Below, piece by piece: positions 16,049 through 24,050 of a stretch of 64,000 nt of DNA. Both the position numbers and the translations under genes were made by a program. Each line of letters begins with the position of its first letter. The first letter of the stretch is position 1. The notes under the pieces were generated by a model, which was given only the letters and a program-made list of their open reading frames with translations, had not been told where the DNA came from and made no database searches. The DNA is taken from the NCBI RefSeq assembly GCF_002027705.1, contig NZ_MBTG01000001.1, positions 310,001 to 374,000 on the forward strand, given 5' to 3'. Source of the stretch: Paenibacillus ferrarius. Its GTDB lineage: Bacteria; Bacillota; Bacilli; Paenibacillales; NBRC-103111.

Positions 16049-16124
16049 AGTGTTAAAGAAAGGCGGATCGTGGGTAACGAATAACTGCGGTCCTGCTTTT
16101 CAGCATCTGAGGAGGGAAGCTGCA

Positions 16125-17498
16125 ATGTCTGAGAAGGATACCGGTGAAATGGCGTCAAGGGAGCAACTGCTCGAGAAGGATCGCAAATATGTTTGGCATC
16201 ATATGACGGCGCACAATGAGAATCCTATGATTATTGCCTCCGGAGAAGGCAGTTGGGTGCAAGATGTGGATGGAAATCGTTATTTGGACGGGATGTCTGG
16301 TTTATGGTGCGTGAATGTGGGGCATGGACGACAGGAAATTGCCGATGCTGCCGCTGAACAAATGATGAAAATTGCCTATACCACACTCGTTCAATCGCAT
16401 ATTCCAGCAATTGAACTAGCGGCCAAATTAAATGAATGGTTGGATGGCGAATATCGGATCTTCTTTTCGAATTCGGGGTCGGATGCCAATGAAGTCGCTT
16501 TCAAAATTGCCAGACAATATCATCATCAAAACGGCAAGCCGACGAAGCATAAATTCATCTCCCGGCACCGTGCTTATCACGGGAATTCGATGGGAGCTTT
16601 AGGCGCTACGGGGCAAGCGCAGCGCAAGCTCAAGTACGAACCGTTAGGCGTAGGATTTCAGCATGTGCCCCCGCCGTATTGTTATCGCTGTCCATTTGGC
16701 CAAACCAAGGCAACCTGCAGCTTGCAATGCGCCAAAGCTATCGAGGATGCGATTGTATGGGAGGGAGCGGATTCGGTTGCTGGTGTTGTTATGGAGCCTG
16801 TCATCACGGGAGGCGGGATGCTTGTTCCACCGGACGAGTATTTGCCGGCGATTCGCAGCATATGTGATAAGTATGGCGTTCTGCTCATCGTAGATGAGGT
16901 GATTTGCGGATTCGGTCGATCTGGCGAGAAATTCGGGCATCTGAATTACGGTGTAAGACCAGATATTGTGACCATGGCAAAGGGAATGACAAGCGCATAT
17001 TCGCCTCTGTCGGCAACTGCTGTTTCAGCTGAGTTGTATGAAACTTTCAAAGTTCATGAGACAACGAGCCACTTCCGGCATATTAACACTTTCGGCGGCA
17101 ATCCGGTTTCATGTGTTGTGGCATTGAAAAACATCGAGATTTTGGAAAAAGAAAATCTAGTTGCACGCTCTGCCTTCATCGGCAACATGTTTCAAGAGCG
17201 ATTGCAGCCGCTGCTAGAACACCCGAATGTGGGAGAAATACGGCGATTTGGATCTGCTCTGGGGATCGAGCTCGTCGAAGATCAAGCTTCGAAAATTCCG
17301 GCCACAGCCGAACGCGTAATGTCATTTATAGCAAGCTGCAAGCAGAAAGGGCTCCTGGTAGGCAAAAACGGAGATACGGTTCCTGGCTTTGCAAATATTC
17401 TTACACTAAGTCCGCCGTTATCTTCAACGGACGAAGATATAGCTTTCATCATAGATACCTTACTTGCCGTGTTTGATATCAATCAAGAGAAAGGATGA
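16125..17498 (+). CDS. Class III omega-aminotransferase (beta-alanine / beta-aminoisobutyrate type)
   Basis: 457 residues of fold-type I PLP aminotransferase: PLP-phosphate segment NSGSDANEVAF, Asp 257 in IVDEVICGFGRSG, and the PLP lysine 286 in MAKGMTSAYSPL. Relatives use beta-alanine, taurine or other omega-amino acids with pyruvate. In this cluster it should convert beta-alanine (from uracil) and beta-aminoisobutyrate (from thymine) to malonate or methylmalonate semialdehyde. A Cys-rich insert (YCYRCPFGQTKATCSLQC, about 185-202) is notable and could bind metal. GAGGAGGGAAG precedes ATG 16125; the frame is open to 16050 without a good ribosome site. Confidence 0.85.
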   Translation: MSEKDTGEMASREQLLEKDRKYVWHHMTAHNENPMIIASGEGSWVQDVDGNRYLDGMSGLWCVNVGHGRQEIADAAAEQMMKIAYTTLVQSHIPAIELAAKLNEWLDGEYRIFFSNSGSDANEVAFKIARQYHHQNGKPTKHKFISRHRAYHGNSMGALGATGQAQRKLKYEPLGVGFQHVPPPYCYRCPFGQTKATCSLQCAKAIEDAIVWEGADSVAGVVMEPVITGGGMLVPPDEYLPAIRSICDKYGVLLIVDEVICGFGRSGEKFGHLNYGVRPDIVTMAKGMTSAYSPLSATAVSAELYETFKVHETTSHFRHINTFGGNPVSCVVALKNIEILEKENLVARSAFIGNMFQERLQPLLEHPNVGEIRRFGSALGIELVEDQASKIPATAERVMSFIASCKQKGLLVGKNGDTVPGFANILTLSPPLSSTDEDIAFIIDTLLAVFDINQEKG

Positions 17499-17504
17499 AG
17501 CGTC

Positions 17505-18776
17505 TTGCCGACTTTACCTCACACACAAATTAACGCGGAACGATTGCATACACGCATTCAGGAACTTGCGCAGATCGGTAGAATCGGGGAAACAGGCGTA
17601 TGCAGACTCGCGCTGTCCAAGGAAGATCGTGAAGGCGTTGAGCTTGTGAAATCGTGGATGGAAGAGGCGGGAATGGAAGCGTTCATTGATCCCTTCGCTA
17701 ACCTTGTAGGCGTAAAGCGAGGGAGTCAACCGGAGGCTCCCGTCCTGATGTTAGGGTCCCATATTGATTCACAGCCTTATGGCGGCCGTTATGATGGTGC
17801 GATTGGCGTGCTTGGAGCCATTGAGGTCGTTCAAAGATTATCAGAGCAAGGATTTTCTCATGCGGGTGATATTGAGGTTGTTGCTTTCTGCGATGAAGAA
17901 GGCTGCCGGTTCAACAAAGGATTGTTTGGTGTACGGGGGATGACAGGGAAGCTGGAAGCCGATGAACTGGACCGGGCGGACAAAAATGGCCTTACACGCC
18001 GGGAAGCTTTGATTCAGTTTGGATGCGATCCAGCTGGCTTTGAGGGCTACTCGTTTCGAGAAGGCCGTATCGGCGCGTTTCTGGAGCTGCACATCGAACA
18101 AGGACCCGTCCTTGAATCGCTGGATGAGCCTATCGGCATTGTCACTGGCATCTCAGGCCCCTTATGGCTCACGGTTGAATTGACTGGCTTCGCGGGCCAT
18201 GCGGGCTCGGTTCCCATGTCCATGCGGCATGACGCGCTTCTAGGCAGCGCCAAAATTATCGTGGCACTGAATGAACTCGTGCAGCGGAATCCAGGTGCAC
18301 CCACCGTAGGGACGGTTGGCTCGCTTGCTGTGTTTCCAGACTCCCGCAATATCATTCCGGAGAAAGTTAGCTTCACTGTTGACTTGCGTGACATTGATTT
18401 GATGCGTAGAAATGCGCTTGAAGCTGAGCTGCTAAGCGTGATTGAGAACGTATCCATGGAGCATGGTCTGACCTATACCATTCGTGAGGACACCAACAGT
18501 GAACCCCGCTACTGCGCAGAGTGGATTAAAGAGACTCTGCGTGAAGAAGCCAAGGAGATGGGGGTAACGCCTCCGGAGCTGATGAGTGGACCTTTTCATG
18601 ATTCACTAACGATGTCCTACGTATGTGATTATGGCATGATTTTCGTGCGATGTCTGGAGGGCATTAGCCATAATCCCAAAGAGTATGCTAGTCCTAATGA
18701 CATTACACTGGGAACGGAACTATTATACCGCGCAGCTAGGCGGATCGCTGCGCTAGAAGGAGGCTTTCCGCTATGA
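17505..18776 (+). CDS. M20-family N-carbamoyl amino acid hydrolase (AmaB/HyuC type)
   Basis: 423 residues. Dinuclear zinc amidohydrolase: His 86 in GSHIDSQ, Asp 97 in GGRYDGAIG, the Glu pair at 131-132 in CDEEGCRF, His in LELHIEQGP and His in EGISHNPKEY, all metal ligands of the hydantoinase/carbamoylase family. It removes the carbamoyl group of N-carbamoyl amino acids, here likely N-carbamoyl-beta-alanine, i.e. the third step of reductive pyrimidine breakdown. TTG start with AAAGG upstream, six bases after the aminotransferase stop. The next gene encodes a second, unrelated enzyme for the same step, now broken. Confidence 0.88.
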   Translation: MPTLPHTQINAERLHTRIQELAQIGRIGETGVCRLALSKEDREGVELVKSWMEEAGMEAFIDPFANLVGVKRGSQPEAPVLMLGSHIDSQPYGGRYDGAIGVLGAIEVVQRLSEQGFSHAGDIEVVAFCDEEGCRFNKGLFGVRGMTGKLEADELDRADKNGLTRREALIQFGCDPAGFEGYSFREGRIGAFLELHIEQGPVLESLDEPIGIVTGISGPLWLTVELTGFAGHAGSVPMSMRHDALLGSAKIIVALNELVQRNPGAPTVGTVGSLAVFPDSRNIIPEKVSFTVDLRDIDLMRRNALEAELLSVIENVSMEHGLTYTIREDTNSEPRYCAEWIKETLREEAKEMGVTPPELMSGPFHDSLTMSYVCDYGMIFVRCLEGISHNPKEYASPNDITLGTELLYRAARRIAALEGGFPL

Positions 18777-19662
18777 GCAAGGTGAAGATCGGTCTCATTC
18801 AAGCTTCCAACGATGTACATGGAGACGAATCCGTAACCAAGCACAAAGAGCAAGCGATTCAGAAACATATTGCGCTGGTTCGCGAAGCTGCCTCCCAAGG
18901 CGCTCAAATCATCTCTTTGCAGGAAATTTTCTATGGTCCTTACTTCTGCTCCGAGCAATCAATAAGATGGTACGATGCGGCAGAGGAAATTCCGAATGGG
19001 CCAACAACGCTGCTGTTTCAAGCGGTTGCCAAAGAACTGGGTGTTGTCATCGTCCTGCCGATTTATGAAAGAGAGGGTATTGCAACGTACTACAATACGG
19101 CTGCAGTCATTGATGCGGATGGTGCTTATTTAGGCAAATATCGGAAGCATCATATCCCGCACGTAGCGGCAGGCGGCGGTTCTTGCGGATTCTGGGAGAA
19201 GTTTTATTTTAAACCTGGCAATCTGGGATATCCCGTATTTGATACATTGATACAGCTTTTGCTAAAGTTGGCGTATACATCTGTTATGATCGTCATTTTC
19301 CGGAAGGCGCACGTGCGCTCGGTTTGGGTGGCGCTGAGATCGTTTTTAATCCTTCTGCTACGGTGGCAGGGACTTCCGAATACCTCTGGAAGCTGGAACA
19401 GCCGGCACATGCCGTTGCGAATGGGTATTATGTGGGGGCCATTAATCGTGTGGGATTCGAAGCTCCTTGGAACATGGGAGAGTTCTATGGTCAGTCTTAT
19501 TTGGTCGATCCGCGGGGAGCGATTGTGGCAATCGGAAGCCGGGATCAAGACGAAGTGGTCATTGGTGAAATGGATAAAGATTTGATTCGTGAAGTACGTC
19601 ATGCGTGGCAATTTTATCGGGATCGCAGACCAGAAACGTATGATCAAATTACTAGTCTATAA
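18773..19662 (+). pseudogene. Nitrilase-type beta-ureidopropionase, frameshifted by an 8-base tandem duplication
   Basis: Carbon-nitrogen hydrolase that would convert N-carbamoyl-beta-alanine to beta-alanine, CO2 and ammonia. The first frame (from ATG 18773, overlapping the previous stop by ATGA) encodes 158 normal residues with catalytic Glu 51 (LQEIFYGP) and Lys 125 (KYRKHHIPH), then runs into unrelated sequence and stops at 19585. The rest of the enzyme, including the catalytic Cys in VYICYDRHFPEGA, is in another frame to 19662. Removing one copy of TTGATACA at 19239-19254 restores a single 293-residue protein. The shift is thus recent or reversible. The downstream reading and ribosome sites of the operon are intact. 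Confidence 0.9.
19239..19254 (+). repeat. 8-base tandem duplication inside the beta-ureidopropionase gene
   Basis: TTGATACA occurs twice head to tail (19239-19246 and 19247-19254). One copy encodes the expected FDT residues; the second adds eight bases and shifts the frame by +2. Confidence 0.95.
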
Positions 19663-19680
19663 CTGCGGAGGTGGAGGAAG

Positions 19681-21045
19681 ATGGGGACGGCATTTATCTC
19701 TTTGACAGATCTGAAACGAAATTTCGCCGAGGTCAAAGCGGGCATGAAGCCCAAAGAGGCTATAGAAGAATCCAATCGTTGTTTGTTTTGTTATGATGCA
19801 CCTTGCGTTCGTGCCTGTCCGACAGGGATTGAGATCCCTTCTTTCATTAAAAAAATTGCCTCTGGCAATCTCAAAGGCTCTGCTCGGACGATCATGGAGG
19901 CCAATCCGGTTGGAGCGACTTGTTCACGCGTATGCCCAACGGAGGAACTGTGTGAAGGGGCTTGTGTCCTCAATCATTCGTCCAAGCCTATTCTGATCGG
20001 ACAGCTTCAGCGCTATGCCACAGACTGGGCAATCCAGAATGAACAGTTATTGTTTAAGGCAGGTGCGAGCAACGGGAAATCCGTCGCTGTCATCGGAAGC
20101 GGGCCAGCAGGATTATCCGCAGCTCGCGAGCTTGCCCGTTTTGGCTTCAAGGTTACTGTGTTTGAGGCAAAAGAGCAGGCCGGTGGATTAGACACCTATG
20201 GGATCGTTTCGTTTCGCTTGCCTCAAGAGATTTCACTCTGGGAAGTGGAACAAGTCCGGCAACTAGGCGTAGAATTCCGAATGAATACGAAGGTCGGCGT
20301 GGACATCCAAGCGGATGAAATCCTTCGTGAGCATGATGCCGTTGTACTTGCCTTAGGCATGTCCAAAGTGCCAAACCTCGGTATTGAAGGCGAAGACTTG
20401 CACGGCGTTTATGATGCGATTGATTTTGTAGCGTCTACGAAAACCAAGGCGTTGCTGGATACTTCGCTTATTGGCAAACGAGTGGCGGTCATAGGCGCAG
20501 GCAATACAGCCATCGATGCGGCAACTTGTTCCGTTCGACTAGGCGCAGAGAGTGTGCAAATCGTATATCGGCGCACCCAAGAAGAGATGACTGCCTACGA
20601 TTTCGAGTTCGATTTCGCCAAACAAGATGGTGTGGAATTTAAGTGGTTAACGGCTCCGAAACGGATCGTCGGAGATGAAGACGGTCATGTTGCAGCGTTG
20701 GAATGTCTCCGAATGGAGTTGGTGGAGTCAGAAAGCGGACGTAAACAACCTATCCCCATCCAAGGCTCTGAGTTTCTTCTCCCGATTGATGCGGTTATTA
20801 AAGCTATTGGGCAAACGCGGCACCTTTCTTTAATAGAACAATTTGAGCTTGCCCATATTCGCGGGACTGTGAAAGTGAATCCGGAAACAGGGCAAACCTC
20901 CAATCCGAACGTTTTTGCCGCAGGAGATATCATATTTGGAGAAGGCCAGGGAGAAGCCATGGTTGTCTCAGCTGCTCAGCAAGGAAAGCTTACGGCCTAT
21001 GCGATTTATAAGCAATTGCAAAATCTACAAGATGAATCGGCATAA
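19681..21045 (+). CDS. preT: NAD-dependent dihydropyrimidine dehydrogenase, PreT subunit
   Basis: 454 residues. N-terminal Fe-S region with CLFCYDAPCVRACPTG and CSRVCPTEELCEGAC, then two Rossmann nucleotide-binding sites: FAD motif GSGPAGLSAARELA and NAD(P) motif GAGNTAIDAATC. This is the glutamate-synthase-small-subunit-like half of bacterial PreTA, which oxidises NADH and passes electrons to PreA for reduction of uracil/thymine to dihydropyrimidines. A strong GGAGG site precedes ATG. Adjacent to preA as expected. Confidence 0.92.
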   Translation: MGTAFISLTDLKRNFAEVKAGMKPKEAIEESNRCLFCYDAPCVRACPTGIEIPSFIKKIASGNLKGSARTIMEANPVGATCSRVCPTEELCEGACVLNHSSKPILIGQLQRYATDWAIQNEQLLFKAGASNGKSVAVIGSGPAGLSAARELARFGFKVTVFEAKEQAGGLDTYGIVSFRLPQEISLWEVEQVRQLGVEFRMNTKVGVDIQADEILREHDAVVLALGMSKVPNLGIEGEDLHGVYDAIDFVASTKTKALLDTSLIGKRVAVIGAGNTAIDAATCSVRLGAESVQIVYRRTQEEMTAYDFEFDFAKQDGVEFKWLTAPKRIVGDEDGHVAALECLRMELVESESGRKQPIPIQGSEFLLPIDAVIKAIGQTRHLSLIEQFELAHIRGTVKVNPETGQTSNPNVFAAGDIIFGEGQGEAMVVSAAQQGKLTAYAIYKQLQNLQDESA

Positions 21046-21101
21046 CCGATTGCTTGGGAATTGCCTAAAACGACAGCTAAATGAAACTGGAGGGATGCAA
21101 C

Positions 21102-22397
21102 ATGGCAGATCTTCGCATCAATCTTGCAGGTATTGTTTCACCTAACCCTTTCTGGTTGGCATCGGCTCCACCAACGAATACGGGATATCAGGTACAACGG
21201 GCGTTTGAGGCTGGCTGGGGCGGCGCTGTTTGGAAAACGCTCGGGGATCCGATTATTAATACGTCTTCACGTTTTGCAGCTATTCATTTCAATGGGCAGC
21301 GGGTTGCCGGTTTCAATAATATTGAGCTGATTACAGACCGACCCCTTGAGGTGAATCTCCAAGAGATTTATGAAACGAAGAAGCGATTTCCGCATCATGC
21401 GATTGTGGTTTCCCTCATGGTTGAACCAAAAAGGGAGAAGTGGCACGAAATTGTGAAAAGGGTTGAGGCGGTTGGTGTTGATGGTCTGGAGTTGAATTTT
21501 GGTTGTCCGCATGGGATGGCAGAACGTGGAATGGGCGCGGCTTCCGGACAGCAGCCCGATCTGGTTGAAGCGCAAACCATGTGGGCGAAGGAGGCGGCGG
21601 CAACGCCTGTCATTGTGAAACTGACCCCAAACATCACAGATATTACGACTACTGCGAAGGCGGCAGTACGAGGCGGCGCAGATGCAATTTCTTTAATTAA
21701 TACGATTAATTCCCTTGCCGGCGTAGATATTGACACATGGAACACAATTCCTCATGTCGGTGGAAAGGGATCGCATGGCGGGTATTGCGGACCCGCGGTT
21801 AAGCCTATTGCGCTCCACATGGTAGCGGATTGTGCAAGAAACCCTGAAGTCGGTGTTCCGATTTCGGGTATTGGCGGAATATCCAATTGGCGAGATGCTG
21901 TAGAGTTTATGCTGATGGGCGCGACAGGTGTTCAAGTATGCACGGCAGCCATGCATCATGGTTTTCGTATCGTCGAAGACATGATTGACGGCTTGAATAA
22001 CTATCTAGATGAAAAAGGTCTTGCTAGTGTCTCTGAGCTGGTTGGGAAATCTGTTCCACGTTACTCCGATTGGGGGAACTTGGATTTGAATTATGCGGTC
22101 GTTGCACGAGTTAACAACGATACTTGCATCAACTGCAATAAGTGCCATATCGCTTGTGAAGACACGTCTCATCAATGCATCGACATGCTGACGACAGACG
22201 ACGGTCAGTCTTATTTGCAAGTTCGTGAAGAGGATTGCGTAGGGTGTAACCTGTGCGCGATTGTTTGCCCCGTAGAGGGGGCGATTTCCATGGTGGAAGT
22301 CGCCGGAACGGAGGCGCCTATGACTTGGAATGAGAGACAGGAGGCTATTAGCCAGCTGTCGGAAAGTAAAGAAGCCAACAACAAGGAGGCGGTCTAG
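21102..22397 (+). CDS. preA: NAD-dependent dihydropyrimidine dehydrogenase, PreA subunit
   Basis: 431 residues. FMN-binding dihydroorotate-dehydrogenase-like barrel (NPFWLASAPPTN, NFGCPHGMAERGMGAASG) followed by a C-terminal 2x[4Fe-4S] ferredoxin domain with CINCNKCHIACED and CVGCNLCAIVCPVEGA. It reduces uracil or thymine using electrons from PreT. Where I expect Cys after GMGAA in relatives (from memory), this protein has Ser; that would bear on the general acid and should be checked. GGAGGG lies before ATG 21102; the frame is open 7 codons upstream. Confidence 0.9.
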   Translation: MADLRINLAGIVSPNPFWLASAPPTNTGYQVQRAFEAGWGGAVWKTLGDPIINTSSRFAAIHFNGQRVAGFNNIELITDRPLEVNLQEIYETKKRFPHHAIVVSLMVEPKREKWHEIVKRVEAVGVDGLELNFGCPHGMAERGMGAASGQQPDLVEAQTMWAKEAAATPVIVKLTPNITDITTTAKAAVRGGADAISLINTINSLAGVDIDTWNTIPHVGGKGSHGGYCGPAVKPIALHMVADCARNPEVGVPISGIGGISNWRDAVEFMLMGATGVQVCTAAMHHGFRIVEDMIDGLNNYLDEKGLASVSELVGKSVPRYSDWGNLDLNYAVVARVNNDTCINCNKCHIACEDTSHQCIDMLTTDDGQSYLQVREEDCVGCNLCAIVCPVEGAISMVEVAGTEAPMTWNERQEAISQLSESKEANNKEAV

Positions 22398-22399
22398 CC

Positions 22400-23842
22400 A
22401 TGGCCAAACTCATTAAGAACGGAATCATTGTAACGGCAGCTGATCAGTATCAAGCTGACATTCTTATTGAGAACGGAATCGTCACACGGATCGGTCAGAG
22501 CCTCGTGCATGAAGGAGCTGAAATCATAGATGCTGAAGGGAGATATGTGTTCCCTGGTGGTGTTGACCCCCATACACATCTTGACATGCCCTTTGGCGGA
22601 ACGGTTACCGCGGACGATTTCGAGACAGGTACAAGAGCTGCCGCTTTCGGCGGGACGACAACGGTCATTGATTTTTGCCTGACGAATAAAGGCATTCCGC
22701 TCAGTCAGTCGGTTCAAACCTGGCACGCTAAAGCCGCTGGCAAAGCCGTGATCGACTATAGTTTTCATCTGATGATTGCTGAAATCAACGACGATGTACT
22801 TGCAGAGCTGCCGACTATGATTCATGAGGAAGGGATTACTTCTCTCAAAGTATTTATGGCTTATAAAAACGTCTTTCAAGCCGATGATGGAACGCTATAT
22901 CGAACGCTGCTCGAGGCCAAACGGCATGGGGCGCTTGTTATGGTGCATGCGGAAAATGGCGATGTGATTGACTATTTAATTAAAGAAGCGCTTGAAGCAG
23001 GAAACACAGACCCTATCTATCATGCCTTAACGCGTCCATCGTTGATCGAAGGAGAAGCTACAGGGCGTGCCGCCAAGCTGACTGAACTCGCCGGATCTCA
23101 GCTGTATGTCGTGCATGTAACTTGTGAGGAAGCGGTGGCCCGAATCGCCGAGGCGCGTAATCGAGGGGTCGATATTTGGGGGGAAACGTGCCCGCAGTAT
23201 TTGGTACTGGATCAGAGTTATTTGGAGAAACCTCATTTCGAAGGTGCGAAATATGTGTGGTCGCCGCCGCTCCGGCCGCAATTTCATCAAGAGGCGTTAT
23301 GGACGGCTTTGAGAAATGGGCAGCTTCAGACACTGGGCTCTGATCATTGCTCTTTTAATTTTATCGGACAAAAGGAGCTAGGTTTGGAGGATTTCAGCAA
23401 AATTCCGAATGGAGGCCCTTGTATTGAGGATCGTTTCTCCATTTTATATTCGGAAGGCGTGGCCAAAGGGAGAATCACATTGAATCAATTCGTGGATATT
23501 GTGTCTACGCGAAGCGCAAAGCTATTTGGCTTATTCCCGAAAAAGGGCACCATCGCCGTCGGTTCAGATGCGGATATCGTCATATTTGATCCAGCAGTGA
23601 CCCGGATTCTGTCAGCCGAATCGCATCATATGCAAGTCGATTACAATCCTTTTGAAGGCCTGGAAGTGAGGGGAGAGCCAATAACGGTGTTGTCTCGAGG
23701 TGAATATGTGATTGAGAATAAACAGTTTGCTGGAAACCCTGGCGCCGGACAATTTATTAAACGAAAGACGTATCAGTCAGCATCACGGGCAGCTCGGCCG
23801 GAGATAGCGGACATAACTGATAAGGGGGCGGCCCATGTCTGA
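22400..23842 (+). CDS. hydA: Dihydropyrimidinase / D-hydantoinase
   Basis: 480 residues of the cyclic amidohydrolase family. Metal ligands are all present: His 58 and His 60 in DPHTHLD, carboxylated Lys 150 in TSLKVFMAYK, His 183 in MVHAEN, His 239 in VVHVTC, Asp 315 in GSDHCSF. It opens dihydrouracil, dihydrothymine or 5-substituted hydantoins to N-carbamoyl amino acids, the second step of the pathway. AAGGAGG precedes ATG, with two bases between preA stop and this start. Confidence 0.95.
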   Translation: MAKLIKNGIIVTAADQYQADILIENGIVTRIGQSLVHEGAEIIDAEGRYVFPGGVDPHTHLDMPFGGTVTADDFETGTRAAAFGGTTTVIDFCLTNKGIPLSQSVQTWHAKAAGKAVIDYSFHLMIAEINDDVLAELPTMIHEEGITSLKVFMAYKNVFQADDGTLYRTLLEAKRHGALVMVHAENGDVIDYLIKEALEAGNTDPIYHALTRPSLIEGEATGRAAKLTELAGSQLYVVHVTCEEAVARIAEARNRGVDIWGETCPQYLVLDQSYLEKPHFEGAKYVWSPPLRPQFHQEALWTALRNGQLQTLGSDHCSFNFIGQKELGLEDFSKIPNGGPCIEDRFSILYSEGVAKGRITLNQFVDIVSTRSAKLFGLFPKKGTIAVGSDADIVIFDPAVTRILSAESHHMQVDYNPFEGLEVRGEPITVLSRGEYVIENKQFAGNPGAGQFIKRKTYQSASRAARPEIADITDKGAAHV

Positions 23843-24050
23843 ATATGAACAATTCAAAGCAGAGAAACAAAAGCTGGATGAGTTTGTAGCCCAGAAGTTC
23901 AAAATCGTCCGTGTTAAAGAAGATCTCAGCGGTGCTTGGCTCGACTTTGAACATCCGGGCGGCGAACAAGCGCAAGTCCATGTGACGACGGCAAATGCAA
24001 GGAAATACTATGCGACTTTGCTTATTGCTCAGGAGACTGAGCAGATTTAA
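23835..24050 (+). CDS. Small protein of the pyrimidine operon, function unknown
   Basis: 71 residues, overlapping the end of hydA by eight bases, with TAAGGGGG upstream of ATG. The first 40 residues are charged and helical (FKAEKQKLDEFVAQKFK), followed by a short beta-like HPGGEQAQVHVTTANARKYY. No signal peptide or membrane segment. Position and overlap suggest it serves the catabolic enzymes or importer, but no family is recognised. Its stop overlaps the last codons of the convergent pucR gene by four bases. Confidence 0.65.
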   Translation: MSEYEQFKAEKQKLDEFVAQKFKIVRVKEDLSGAWLDFEHPGGEQAQVHVTTANARKYYATLLIAQETEQI

